A DNA stretch of 64,000 nucleotides from assembly GCF_947501385.1 (NCBI RefSeq), contig NZ_CANMVP010000011.1, positions 62,001-126,000 on the forward strand, written 5' to 3'. Source of the stretch: an uncultured Polaribacter sp. Lineage in GTDB: Bacteria; Bacteroidota; Bacteroidia; Flavobacteriales; Flavobacteriaceae. The notes below the pieces were generated by a model. It searched no databases. It worked only from the letters and a program-made list of their open reading frames with translations, and was not told where the DNA came from. Positions 19,037 through 28,273 of the stretch are shown piece by piece; positions within the stretch are counted from its first letter, which is position 1; the number at the start of each line of letters is the position of its first letter. A program made the position numbers and the translations under genes.

Positions 19037-19981
19037 ATGAGAGATTTACGAATCGTTTTTATGGGAACGCCCGATTTTGCAGTAGCCATTTTAAAACATT
19101 TAGTAGAGAACCACTATACCATTGCGGGGGTTATTACGGCACCAGACAAACCTGCCGGTAGAGGAAGAAAATTAAATGAGTCTGCTGTAAAAAAATACGC
19201 AAGCTCTCAAAACATCTCTATTTTACAACCAACCAATTTAAAGAATGAAGATTTTTTAAAAGAATTAGCCTCCTTAAATGCCAATCTACAAATTGTAGTT
19301 GCTTTTAGAATGCTCCCCAAAGTAGTTTGGCAAATGCCAGAATTTGGGACCTTTAATTTACATGCTTCCTTATTGCCAGCATACAGAGGTGCTGCACCAA
19401 TACATTGGTCTATTATTAATGGAGAAACAAAAACTGGCGTCACCACTTTTTTTATTGATGATAAAATTGATACTGGCGAAATTATTTTACAAGAAGAAAT
19501 TGCAATTCATCACAATGAAACAGTTGGTACTTTGCATGACAAATTAATGCATTTAGGCGCTGCTCTGGTTTCTAAAACTGTAGATTACATTGGTAAAGGT
19601 GACATTACAACAACAAAACAGCCTGATTTAGAAGAAAAATCTGCACCCAAATTAAACCCAGAAAACACAAAAATAAACTGGTCAGACTCTCTAGAAAACA
19701 TCTATAATAAAATTCGTGGTTTAAATCCGTTTCCTGCTGCTTGGACAATTATTCAAAATAACGAAGAAGAAATTTCTGCAAAAATTTACGCAATTCAAAA
19801 AGAGGTAGCAGATCATAATAATGCTGTTGGAAAAATTATAGCAACCAAAAAAGAATTGAAAGTGGCTGTTTATAAAGGATACATTATAATAGATGAAATT
19901 AAACTTTCTGGTAAGAAAAAAATGGACTCAAAAAGTTTGCTAAATGGCTATTCTTTTTCTTCAGAAGCAAAAATGTTGTAA
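19037..19981 (+). CDS. fmt: Methionyl-tRNA formyltransferase
   Basis: RIVFMGTPDFAVAIL, APDKPAGRGRKL, FNLHASLLPAYRGAAPIHWSIINGE. Confidence 0.96.
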   Translation: MRDLRIVFMGTPDFAVAILKHLVENHYTIAGVITAPDKPAGRGRKLNESAVKKYASSQNISILQPTNLKNEDFLKELASLNANLQIVVAFRMLPKVVWQMPEFGTFNLHASLLPAYRGAAPIHWSIINGETKTGVTTFFIDDKIDTGEIILQEEIAIHHNETVGTLHDKLMHLGAALVSKTVDYIGKGDITTTKQPDLEEKSAPKLNPENTKINWSDSLENIYNKIRGLNPFPAAWTIIQNNEEEISAKIYAIQKEVADHNNAVGKIIATKKELKVAVYKGYIIIDEIKLSGKKKMDSKSLLNGYSFSSEAKML

Positions 19982-20085
19982 AGCCTTTATTAGCAAGGTT
20001 TGTAGGGTTTTTTGATTCTCAATGCTTGGTTTATTAACAATTGATATACTTTTATTAACAAAAAGGCACTTTTTTAGGGGTCAAA

Positions 20086-20116
20086 TTTGCGTAAGCCCAC
20101 AATCCGTCTATATTTG
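20086..20116 (+). promoter_or_regulatory. Bacteroidota-type promoter (TTTG-N19-TATATTTG) upstream of HU gene
   Basis: TTTG at 20086-20089 and TATATTTG at 20109-20116. Confidence 0.7.
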
Positions 20117-20171
20117 TTAAGCTTTTAAGCGAAAAAATAATTTATTAAATAATTTTTAAACACAATTTATT

Positions 20172-20444
20172 ATGAACAAATCAGATTTAATCGATGCAAT
20201 GGCTGCTGACGCAGGAATTTCTAAAGTAGCTGCTAAATCAGCTTTAGAATCTTTTACAGGGAACGTAACTTCTTCTTTAAAGAAAGGTGAAAAAGTTGCT
20301 TTAGTTGGTTTCGGAACGTTCTCAGTATCTAACAGAGCTGCAAGAAGTGGAAGAAATCCTCAAACTGGAAAAACAATCCAAATTGCTGCTAAAAATGTAG
20401 CAAAATTTAAAGCTGGAGCTGGATTAAGCGATGCTGTAAACTAA
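20172..20444 (+). CDS. HU-family DNA-binding protein
   Basis: [18 protein letters not shown]...[27 protein letters not shown]. Confidence 0.96.
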   Translation: MNKSDLIDAMAADAGISKVAAKSALESFTGNVTSSLKKGEKVALVGFGTFSVSNRAARSGRNPQTGKTIQIAAKNVAKFKAGAGLSDAVN

Positions 20445-20467
20445 GACTTATAGTTTTAAATAATATA

Positions 20468-20494
20468 AAACTCTCTTTTTAAGAGAGTTTTTTT
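20468..20494 (+). terminator. Rho-independent terminator after HU gene
   Basis: Perfect 10-bp inverted repeat AAACTCTCTT-TTT-AAGAGAGTTT followed by T run. Confidence 0.9.
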
Positions 20495-20532
20495 ATTTTA
20501 AATTATTTCTTATATTTAAAAATAAAAAACAA

Positions 20533-21090
20533 ATGTCTAAACTAAAACCAAAAAAAGGAAGATTATTAGTTGCAGCACCTGCCATATTAAACGATCATTC
20601 TTTTAATAGAGCAATTGTTTTGTTAACTGAGCATACAGAAACCAATTCTGTAGGTTTTATTCTAAACAAACCTTTAGAATATAGTCTTAATGATCTGTTA
20701 CCTGACATCAACTGCTTTTTTACTATTTATCAAGGCGGTCCTGTAGAACAGGATAATTTATATTTTGTTCACAGAGTGCCTCAACTATTAGAAGATAGTA
20801 TAGAAGTTACAAATGGTGTCTTTTGGGGAGGTAATTTTAAACATTTAAAAAAACTTTTAAATGAAGGCGTGTTAGAAGAATCTGACATTCGCTTTTTCTT
20901 AGGGTATTCTGGTTGGGATAAAAACCAGCTGACAGATGAGCTAAAAGAAAAATCTTGGTTTGTTGCAGAAAATGATTTTGAAAATATTCTTTCTTATGAT
21001 GGGGAAAGTCTTTGGAAAAATATGTTACTACAAAAAGGTGGTAATTATAAACTTTGGGCAAATGCACCCAGTGACTTTAATTTAAACTAG
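20533..21090 (+). CDS. YqgE/AlgH-family protein
   Basis: KGRLLVAAPAILNDHSFNRAIVLLTEHTETNSVGFILNKPL, YQGGPVEQDNLYFVH, FFLGYSGWDKNQL. Confidence 0.92.
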   Translation: MSKLKPKKGRLLVAAPAILNDHSFNRAIVLLTEHTETNSVGFILNKPLEYSLNDLLPDINCFFTIYQGGPVEQDNLYFVHRVPQLLEDSIEVTNGVFWGGNFKHLKKLLNEGVLEESDIRFFLGYSGWDKNQLTDELKEKSWFVAENDFENILSYDGESLWKNMLLQKGGNYKLWANAPSDFNLN

Positions 21091-21920
21091 CTTCCTGCTA
21101 TTTCTACTATTTTTAAATTCGCTTGTAATTTATTCCCTAATTCGGTTGTAAAAGATTTCTTTTTATATTTAGTCACTGGCTGAATACCAACAATTGCATT
21201 TGTTATAAAAACTTCATCTGCTTTTTGAACTTCAAAAGGAGAAATGGCTGTTTCTTCAATAGTAAAATCTTTATTTTTCATAAGAATTTCAATTACTTTT
21301 TTTCTTACAATCCCTTTAATGCAACCTTCCGTTAGAGCAGGTGTTTTTACAATGCTACCTTTTACAATAAAAACATTTCCATTGGTAGCTTCTACAACAC
21401 CTTTGCGTTCATTTAATAAAATACAATTGTCTAAATCATTTTCATCTGCAAAAATACTGGCCAACGTATTTAACATTCTATTATTTGTTTTTATGGTTGA
21501 TAAAAGACCCGAATAATTATAAAAATCTTTAAATACATCTATTTTGTATTCACTTTTAAATGTATGATTAGTTCCAGAAGCTTCTAGTAAATAATCAATT
21601 TCGTTTGTATCTGGCGTGTACAAACCTCCATCTTTTCTAAAAACATTTAGGCGAACTCTATATGTTGCAGTTTCTTCTAAAACGGCTATCGTTTTTAAAA
21701 TTTCTTGTTCTAAAAATTCCAACGTAAATTTCATAGGAATTTTCATGCGGAGCATTCTCATAGAAGCCATCAATCTAAAATAATGGTCTTCCCAAAAAAC
21801 CACTTTTTTATTGGATACTTTAATTGTTTCAAAAATACCATCGCCATATTTAAAACCCCTATTGTCTGAACTTAGACGTATATTTTCTTTAAATAATAAC
21901 TCCCCGTTAAAATTAACCAT
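21087..21920 (-). CDS. Class IV aminotransferase (branched-chain aminotransferase / aminodeoxychorismate lyase-like)
   Basis: KYGDGIFETIKV, LNERKGVVEATNGNVFIVKG, TPALTEGCIKGIVR. Start placed at MVNFNGELL (21920) because a terminator hairpin lies in the longer ORF's 5' end. Confidence 0.85.
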   Translation of the reverse strand: MVNFNGELLFKENIRLSSDNRGFKYGDGIFETIKVSNKKVVFWEDHYFRLMASMRMLRMKIPMKFTLEFLEQEILKTIAVLEETATYRVRLNVFRKDGGLYTPDTNEIDYLLEASGTNHTFKSEYKIDVFKDFYNYSGLLSTIKTNNRMLNTLASIFADENDLDNCILLNERKGVVEATNGNVFIVKGSIVKTPALTEGCIKGIVRKKVIEILMKNKDFTIEETAISPFEVQKADEVFITNAIVGIQPVTKYKKKSFTTELGNKLQANLKIVEIAGS

Positions 21921-21975
21921 TACTTTATTTTTTGGAGTTGCAAAATTACTATATTTTGACAGAATTAGACATAAA

Positions 21976-21999
21976 AAAACCAGCAATTCTGCTGGTTTT
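21976..21999 (-). terminator. Terminator for the START-domain gene
   Basis: Perfect 10-bp stem AAAACCAGCA-ATTC-TGCTGGTTTT; T run on the minus strand after it. Confidence 0.8.
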
Positions 22000-22019
22000 A
22001 CTATATTTTATAATTTGTT

Positions 22020-22403
22020 TTAAGCACCAATTGTTTGCCTTAACTCATCTATTTGGTTCTCCCAAAGTTGTTTAGATTCTTCTACTTCGTCTTCGTCATC
22101 AGCAAAATCTGTAACAATTAAAGAAACATCTTTTGTTAAAGGATCTACTTGAATTCTAATTTCGAAAAAACTTTCATCATCGCCACTTTCTAACCATTTC
22201 CAACGAATTCTTTCACCCGCTTTTTTTGTAATTAGTTCGGCCAACTCTTCGGTATCTTCCCAAACAAAACTAAATACTTTTCCTCTAGAATTTACTTTGT
22301 CTGCAAACCATTCTTGTAAGTTTGATGGAGAAGAAATATATTGATACAACATATTTGGAGATGCGTGAATTGGGATTTCTAACTCAAATTGTACTTTTTC
22401 CAT
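22020..22403 (-). CDS. START/AHSA1-like domain protein
   Basis: FELEIPIHASPNMLYQYISSPSNLQEWFADKV...FSFVWEDTEE...IRWKWLE. Confidence 0.85.
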   Translation of the reverse strand: MEKVQFELEIPIHASPNMLYQYISSPSNLQEWFADKVNSRGKVFSFVWEDTEELAELITKKAGERIRWKWLESGDDESFFEIRIQVDPLTKDVSLIVTDFADDEDEVEESKQLWENQIDELRQTIGA

Positions 22404-22467
22404 TGCTTGTTTTGTTAAGTGAACAATATAGGTATTTATTCTATTTAAAAAAAATTAAAAACACACG

Positions 22468-22497
22468 TTGCCAATCTATAAAAAGTAATTATATTTG
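22468..22497 (+). promoter_or_regulatory. Promoter of tRNA-Met (TTG-N19-TATATTTG)
   Basis: TTG 22468-22470, TATATTTG 22490-22497, about 16 nt before the tRNA. Confidence 0.7.
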
Positions 22498-22512
22498 CAC
22501 CCGCAAACCAAT

Positions 22513-22586
22513 GGCGAGGTAGCTCAGTTGGTTAGAGCGCAGGATTCATAACCCTGAGGTCACGGGTTCAAATCCCGTTCTCGCTA
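22513..22586 (+). tRNA. tRNA-Met (anticodon CAT)
   Basis: GGCGAGG/TCTCGCT acceptor, TAGCTCAGTTGGTTAGAGC D-arm, TTCATAA anticodon loop, ACGGGTTCAAATCCCGT T-arm. Confidence 0.93.
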
Positions 22587-22599
22587 CAATTAATTCAAA

Positions 22600-22634
22600 A
22601 AAAAAGTGCAACTGTAATGGTTGCACTTTTTTGA
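22600..22634. terminator. Bidirectional terminator between tRNA-Met and the flavodoxin-like gene
   Basis: AAAAAAGTGCAAC...GTTGCACTTTTTT inverted repeat, 13-bp arms. Confidence 0.88.
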
Positions 22635-22636
22635 TT

Positions 22637-23353
22637 TTAGAATTGCCTATATTCTGGGTTTTCAAAATTCCACCGTTTTCCTTCATCCCAGTCTTCTCTA
22701 GAGTTTCCGTAGGCTGAATAGCCTTCATTTTGCTTTAGCATATTTGCTAAATGCATTAGATTATAAGTCATAAAGGTGGTATTTCTGTTCGTAAAACTAT
22801 TGTCTTTCGCATTGCTTTCTTCGTCTAAGTAACTTGGTCCAGGACCTACTTCACCAATCCAACCGCAATCTGCCTGTGGTGGAATTGAATATCCTATGTG
22901 TTGCAACGCATATAAAATTCCCATAGCACAGTGTTTTACACCATCTTCATTTCCTGTAACAACACATCCTCCAACTTTGCCATAGAACATATACTGTCCT
23001 TTTTCATTGGTTTTACTACTCATACTATACAATCTTTCAATTAGTTTTTGTGCTATTGAAGATTTTTCTCCCAACCAAATGGGAGTTCCAATAATGATAA
23101 TATCTGCTTCAAATATTCTTTTGAATAGTTTTGGCCATTCGTCTGTTTTTTCACCGTGTGCTGTCATATCTGGATACACACCAGAGGCAACATCATGATC
23201 TATGAATCTAATATCGATTACATTTACACCTTCTTTCTCCATAATTTTTCTGGAGAGTTGCATTAATCCATCTGTATGGCTTTTTCTAGGTGATTTCTTT
23301 AAAGTACAATTTACATATACTGCTTTTAGTTTTGAAAAATCGGGGGTTCTCAT
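22637..23353 (-). CDS. Flavodoxin-family / NADPH-dependent FMN reductase-like protein
   Basis: AVYVNCTLKKSPRKSHTDGLM, ADIIIIGTPIWLGEKSSIAQKLIERL, GKVGGCVVTGNEDG. Confidence 0.85.
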   Translation of the reverse strand: MRTPDFSKLKAVYVNCTLKKSPRKSHTDGLMQLSRKIMEKEGVNVIDIRFIDHDVASGVYPDMTAHGEKTDEWPKLFKRIFEADIIIIGTPIWLGEKSSIAQKLIERLYSMSSKTNEKGQYMFYGKVGGCVVTGNEDGVKHCAMGILYALQHIGYSIPPQADCGWIGEVGPGPSYLDEESNAKDNSFTNRNTTFMTYNLMHLANMLKQNEGYSAYGNSREDWDEGKRWNFENPEYRQF

Positions 23354-23365
23354 GGGGAATAATTT

Positions 23366-24034
23366 TTAATTAATGGAAAATTTTAAGACTTCGTTTATTT
23401 GTAATTTTGCTAAATCAATAATTTTTTTTGAATTGATTTTTTCAGTTACTAAAGAGAGTTCTGTACAAGCTATTATTACATAACTTCTGCTAGCATATTT
23501 TTCTATGAATGATGCATAAACAGCAATATCTTTAGTTTCTTCTATATTTTCATATACTTTTTTTCTAAATTGATTGATGAATTTAAGATCTTCTAAATCT
23601 ATTTTTTGAACAGATATATTTGCGTTTTTTAAATTTCCTCGCAAATAATCAGCGTTCATTGTATAATCAGTTCCAAAAATAGTTACTTCTTTAACAGCGT
23701 GTAATTTACAAAAATTTAAACACAATGCTATTGGATGAAAAACAGGAATTTTCGTTTCTAGTTTATCGAAAGTTTCATGAAATGTAATATTGGGAATTAG
23801 CCATTTTTTTACTGGTAATTTCTTAAGCTCTAAAATTAAATTTTGAGATATAGGAATTAACTTAGAAAATTGATTTGGCAAATACGGATTTAATGTATTA
23901 AAGTCTATTTGATACAATAAAAAAGGAAATGTATGATAGTCTCCATAGATTTTAAAATAGCTTTTTTGTAGCGTTTCTAGATAAAAATTTGTGCTTCTTT
24001 TACCAAGGCCTAAAATTCCGACTATACCTTTCAT
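23366..24034 (-). CDS. Aspartate/glutamate racemase-superfamily protein
   Basis: MKGIVGILGLGKRSTNFYLETL start and YVIIACTELSLV second-Cys motif; first-Cys motif altered (LIPNITFHETF). Confidence 0.7.
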   Translation of the reverse strand: MKGIVGILGLGKRSTNFYLETLQKSYFKIYGDYHTFPFLLYQIDFNTLNPYLPNQFSKLIPISQNLILELKKLPVKKWLIPNITFHETFDKLETKIPVFHPIALCLNFCKLHAVKEVTIFGTDYTMNADYLRGNLKNANISVQKIDLEDLKFINQFRKKVYENIEETKDIAVYASFIEKYASRSYVIIACTELSLVTEKINSKKIIDLAKLQINEVLKFSIN

Positions 24035-24037
24035 ACT

Positions 24038-24997
24038 TTAAATTTTAGTCAAAATATAGTCTGCGAAGTATTCATTCGAATCCATCAACTTGTCAGTTAT
24101 TTTTAAATAAGTTTCTTCTAGAAGATGTTCTAAAATAGCATCATTGTATTTTCTAGAAGTTTCTGTATGAATTTTTTCACCCTCTATAAAAGAAAATTTT
24201 TGATCTAAAGTATTTATAGAAACCTCTTGATTTTTTTTACTTACCAAATAACTTCTAGCAATCCCTTCATCTTGGGTATAGGTAGCTAGATGCTCAAAGT
24301 GATGAGTATTAAAATCACCTTCTAGTTCTTTATTTATTCTGTCTAACAAATTCATATTAAAACTTTTCGTAAGCCCCTCTTTATCATTATAAGCAGGCAA
24401 AACAACATGTTCACTTTTAATCATATCGACTCCTAAAAGTACTTTATCGTTTTTGTTAAGAGCGTTGCTAAGTTTTGTAAGAAAAATTTTTGCAGTCTCG
24501 TCTGACATATTGCCAATATTAGACCCTAAAAAGAGTACAACTTTTGGTGCTTTTTGTTGTTTTAAATTGTCTAAAACTTCAAAGTAATCACCCTGTTTTG
24601 TTGAAACCTCTAAACTAGCCATCTCTTTATTTAAATTACTTTTTAGATTCTTCAGTGCATTTTCTGAAATGTCTATAGGAGCATACTTAAAATTATACTC
24701 AAGACGAATTAGTTCTTTGAGCAAAAGTTTTGTTTTTGTGCCGTCTCCAGCGCCGAGTTCTATGATTTCAAAAAAAATATTTGGTGTTAATTTTAATTTT
24801 TGAATTATTTTTTCGGTTTGATTTTTAAAAATATCATGCTCTGCTCTGGTTAGATAATATGCTGGCATGTTCATTATTTTTATAAATATTTGATCTCCTA
24901 TCGAGTCATAAAAATATTTAGAGGGTAGTGTTTTAGAGGTTTTACTTAATCCCTCTTCTACATCTTTCTTAAAAGTTTCTATCATATTATTTTGCAA
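24038..24997 (-). CDS. egtD: L-histidine N(alpha)-methyltransferase, EgtD-like
   Basis: SKYFYDSIGDQIFIKIMNMPAYYLTRAEHDIF, IIELGAGDGTKTKLLL, VLFLGSNIGN: EgtD family hallmarks. Confidence 0.88.
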   Translation of the reverse strand: MQNNMIETFKKDVEEGLSKTSKTLPSKYFYDSIGDQIFIKIMNMPAYYLTRAEHDIFKNQTEKIIQKLKLTPNIFFEIIELGAGDGTKTKLLLKELIRLEYNFKYAPIDISENALKNLKSNLNKEMASLEVSTKQGDYFEVLDNLKQQKAPKVVLFLGSNIGNMSDETAKIFLTKLSNALNKNDKVLLGVDMIKSEHVVLPAYNDKEGLTKSFNMNLLDRINKELEGDFNTHHFEHLATYTQDEGIARSYLVSKKNQEVSINTLDQKFSFIEGEKIHTETSRKYNDAILEHLLEETYLKITDKLMDSNEYFADYILTKI

Positions 24998-26144
24998 GTC
25001 TTATTCCTGTAAATTGCCATTGTGTATTTGGCGAAAAAAAGTTTCGGTATGTATTTCTACTATGTTGTTTTGATGTTGCTGAAGAGGCTCCTCTTAGAAC
25101 CATCGTATTTATCATAAATTTACCATTGTACTCTCCTACTGCGCCTTCTTTTATTTTAAAATTGGGATAGGGCAAATAAGCAGAATTTGTCCATTCCCAG
25201 CGTTTCCCCCAATTTAACTTTGCTGATGCAATTTCCCATTCAAATTCGGTTGGTAATCGCATTTCTTTCCAAAAGGCAAATGCTGAGGCTTCATAAAAAG
25301 AAACATGAGAGAGTATGGTATTGTCATCAATTTTCTCTAAACCAGACAATGTATATTGATACCATTCATTATCTATAGATTCCCAATACAAAGGGAATTT
25401 GATATTATTTTCTTGCAGCCAAGACCAACCATCATCTAACCAGTATTTTGGATTCTTATAACCATCTGAATTTATAAATTCAATAAATTCGCCATTAGTT
25501 ACTAAAGAATTAGAAATACTAAAAGGCTCTAAAAAAACACGGTGATTGCCCAATTCATTATCAAAGCAAAAATCATTTCCTTTATAACCGATGTTATAAA
25601 TTCCTTCTTCAAATTGTAACCAACCCTTGTTTTCATTTTTATCTGTTATAAAATTTTTATCTACATATATTGGATGAATTGGGTTTTTAGAGAATGTGTA
25701 TTTTAAATCGGTAATTAATAATTCTTGATGTTGCTGTTCATGGTTTACCCCTAAAATAGTTAATTCTTGAATTTCTTGGCTCTCATTTTTATTTAATAAA
25801 ATAAACATCGCATTGTCTACATAAGATCTATATTTAAATACCTCTTCTATACTAGGTCTTGTAATTAAACCTCTTTCGTTTCTTTTGATTCTTTTGCCAA
25901 TTGTATTGTAATAACTATTAAAAAGAAATGAATATGCTGAGTTAAAAACCACATAATCTGAATGGTATTTCTTTAAAATCATCTCTTCAAAAAACCAGGT
26001 AGTATGGGCAATATGCCATTTTGGTGGACTTGCAAAAGGGGCAGATTGGGGAGTAAAATCTTCAATAGATAAAGATCTACAAAGACTCTGTGTTTTATTT
26101 CTTACTGATTGGTAAGAAGCTATTATACTTTTCATATCAAACAA
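24987..26144 (-). CDS. egtB: Hercynine oxygenase EgtB-like (DinB_2 + FGE-sulfatase domains)
   Basis: SPPKWHIAHTTWFFEEMIL, LGVNHEQQHQELLITDLKYTF, C-terminal LPTEFEWEIAS...WEWTNSAYLPYP...VLRGASSAT...TYRNFFSP...QFTGIRLAK. Confidence 0.9.
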   Translation of the reverse strand: MFDMKSIIASYQSVRNKTQSLCRSLSIEDFTPQSAPFASPPKWHIAHTTWFFEEMILKKYHSDYVVFNSAYSFLFNSYYNTIGKRIKRNERGLITRPSIEEVFKYRSYVDNAMFILLNKNESQEIQELTILGVNHEQQHQELLITDLKYTFSKNPIHPIYVDKNFITDKNENKGWLQFEEGIYNIGYKGNDFCFDNELGNHRVFLEPFSISNSLVTNGEFIEFINSDGYKNPKYWLDDGWSWLQENNIKFPLYWESIDNEWYQYTLSGLEKIDDNTILSHVSFYEASAFAFWKEMRLPTEFEWEIASAKLNWGKRWEWTNSAYLPYPNFKIKEGAVGEYNGKFMINTMVLRGASSATSKQHSRNTYRNFFSPNTQWQFTGIRLAK

Positions 26145-26444
26145 AAATATTGCTATTCACTATTTTAAATGCGCTCATTTAGGAAGAATACTAACTCATA
26201 AAATTACTTTTCTATAAAATTTTAAAAATATTGGTTCTAATTTTGGTATTAGAGAAACAAATCCATCACTTTTCATACGCTTTATATACTTCATTAAAAT
26301 TGCAAGATACGAAGTTTTGTTAGTCGAGATTTTTAAATTATGATTACTAAATTTAAAATAATATAAAAAAAATGAACAATTGATATGCTAACTGTTTCAT
26401 TTTTAAACAAATCTAAAAAATATATTTTTTTGCAAAAAAAAGCA

Positions 26445-26474
26445 TTGTAGAAATCAAAAATGATTCTATATTTG
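26445..26474 (+). promoter_or_regulatory. Promoter of tRNA-Gly (TTG-N19-TATATTTG)
   Basis: TTG 26445-26447, TATATTTG 26467-26474. Confidence 0.7.
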
Positions 26475-26488
26475 TAGCTCTTTACCAC

Positions 26489-26561
26489 GCGAAAGTAGCT
26501 CAGTTGGTAGAGCGTCAGCCTTCCAAGCTGAATGTCGCCAGTTCGAACCTGGTCTTTCGCT
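26489..26561 (+). tRNA. tRNA-Gly (anticodon TCC)
   Basis: GCGAAAG/CTTTCGC acceptor, TCAGC-CTTCCAA-GCTGA anticodon arm, CCAGTTCGAACCTGG T-arm. Confidence 0.95.
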
Positions 26562-26562
26562 C

Positions 26563-26597
26563 AAAAAACACTATTAAAAATAATGGTGTTTTTTTTA
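26563..26597 (+). terminator. Terminator after tRNA-Gly
   Basis: AAAAAACACTATT/AATGGTGTTTTTT stem (one G-U) followed by T run. Confidence 0.8.
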
Positions 26598-26644
26598 TGC
26601 AAAATAGCTTGTAAAAATAAAGATATTTAAGTTTTAAAAATTAT

Positions 26645-27298
26645 CTATAAAGACTTTAATTTATCCCCAAAAATCAATAATAATACAATAGGAATTGCTA
26701 ATAAAATAACCATCAATCTATTGGTAGAAAATAAAGAAGGATATAAAATTAAGGTCAATGCAAAACCACCAATAGCACCACCTAAATGTGCAGAATGCCC
26801 AACATTTCCTAATTGTTTTTTCATTCCATAAATAGAATACAATAAATAACCGACTCCAAAAATATATCCTGGAATTGGAATCATAAAAAACAATGATAAT
26901 TGCATATCAGGATATAATAATATGGAAGAATAGACAATACCCGAAACAGCACCAGAAGCACCAACAGCGCTGTAATATGGCTCGTTTTTATGATATGTTA
27001 GCGAATACAAGCTTCCTGCTAGTAAGCTTCCAAAATAGATAATTAAAAAATTTGGTATTCCTAGCATACCCGTCACGATCCTTCCAAACAAATACAAAGC
27101 ATACATATTAAAACCTAAATGCGTCCAATCTACATGTAAAAAACCAGAGGTAAACATTCTAATTTTTTCACCAGACAAAACTTTACTTACTTGAAATTTA
27201 TATTTATCTAAAAAAGCGTAGTCTTTAAAACCTTTCATTGAAACCAAAACGTTGGCTATAATTATAAATAATACTGCTTGGTTTATATTTCCTATCAT
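26645..27298 (-). CDS. Rhomboid-family intramembrane serine protease
   Basis: SVMKGF..., GASGAVSGIVYS catalytic Ser motif, GHSAHLGGAIGGF catalytic His motif, multiple TM helices. Confidence 0.92.
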   Translation of the reverse strand: MIGNINQAVLFIIIANVLVSMKGFKDYAFLDKYKFQVSKVLSGEKIRMFTSGFLHVDWTHLGFNMYALYLFGRIVTGMLGIPNFLIIYFGSLLAGSLYSLTYHKNEPYYSAVGASGAVSGIVYSSILLYPDMQLSLFFMIPIPGYIFGVGYLLYSIYGMKKQLGNVGHSAHLGGAIGGFALTLILYPSLFSTNRLMVILLAIPIVLLLIFGDKLKSL

Positions 27299-27382
27299 CC
27301 CACAAACATAATAAAATCCTATTACTAATAACTCTTTTCAATTTAAATTTATATACGATATTTGCAGAACCAAAACCATATT

Positions 27383-28273
27383 ATGCAATTTATTGTCTTT
27401 GCGCTTACTTACCCTTTTATTTGGCTCTTCTCTAGATTGCCAATGCGTATTTTATATATAAAATCTGATGTATTTTTCTTTCTTATTTATCATGTTTTTG
27501 GCTATAGAAAAGCAATTGTTTTAGAAAATTTAAAACTTGCTTTTCCAGAAAAACCTGAAAAGGAACTGCTAGATATCAGAAAGAAATTTTTTAAACATTT
27601 AATGGATCTAGTTATGGAAAGTGTAAAAGCATTTTCGATTTCAGAAAAACAAATCTTAAAGCGTTATAAATATAAAAATCCTGAGTTGGTAAATACATAC
27701 GCAAAAGAAGGAAAGAGTATTGCCTTAGTGGGTGCCCATCAAGCAAATTGGGAATGGTCTGTAAGCTTGCCTTTAGCATTAGACATCCCTGTTTATGGAG
27801 CCTACACAAAACTTCAGAATAAGTATTTCGAAAAAAAAGTCTATAAATCTCGAAAAAAGTTTGATATCGATGGTTTTAAAACTTCAAAATTTGTAAAGGG
27901 GATTCAAAAAAACTTCAATCAACATATTCAGGCTGTTTATGTATTATTGAGTGATCAATCTCCACAAATTCAAAAAACTTTTTACTGGAGAGATTTTTTT
28001 GGAGTAAAAGTACCTGTGCACACGGGTGCAGAAATGCTTGCTAAAAAATTCGATTTGGTGGTGATTAACTATGTTGCTAAAAAAGTAAAAAGAGGATATT
28101 ATGAAATTGAATTCCAATTAATTACAGAAACCCCAAAAGCGTTTGAAAATTATCAAATAACAGATAAATTCACAAAAATTACTGAAGATAATATTAAAGA
28201 ACAACCTGAATTTTATTTGTGGTCGCACAAACGTTTTAAGCATAGAAATAAAGTGCCTACAAAATTCAAATAG
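27383..28273 (+). CDS. LpxL/HtrB-family lipid A acyltransferase
   Basis: FWRLFSRLP-type N-terminus, VLENLKLAFPEKPEKELLDIRKKFFKHL, LVGAHQANWEWSV, LLSDQSPQ. Confidence 0.88.
   Translation: MQFIVFALTYPFIWLFSRLPMRILYIKSDVFFFLIYHVFGYRKAIVLENLKLAFPEKPEKELLDIRKKFFKHLMDLVMESVKAFSISEKQILKRYKYKNPELVNTYAKEGKSIALVGAHQANWEWSVSLPLALDIPVYGAYTKLQNKYFEKKVYKSRKKFDIDGFKTSKFVKGIQKNFNQHIQAVYVLLSDQSPQIQKTFYWRDFFGVKVPVHTGAEMLAKKFDLVVINYVAKKVKRGYYEIEFQLITETPKAFENYQITDKFTKITEDNIKEQPEFYLWSHKRFKHRNKVPTKFK

Noticed and set aside
22546-22728. 60-aa minus-strand ORF overlapping tRNA-Met and its terminator
   Set aside because: Spans the tRNA and the terminator; C-terminal LIVARTGFEPVTSGL is the familiar mistranslation of a tRNA gene complement.
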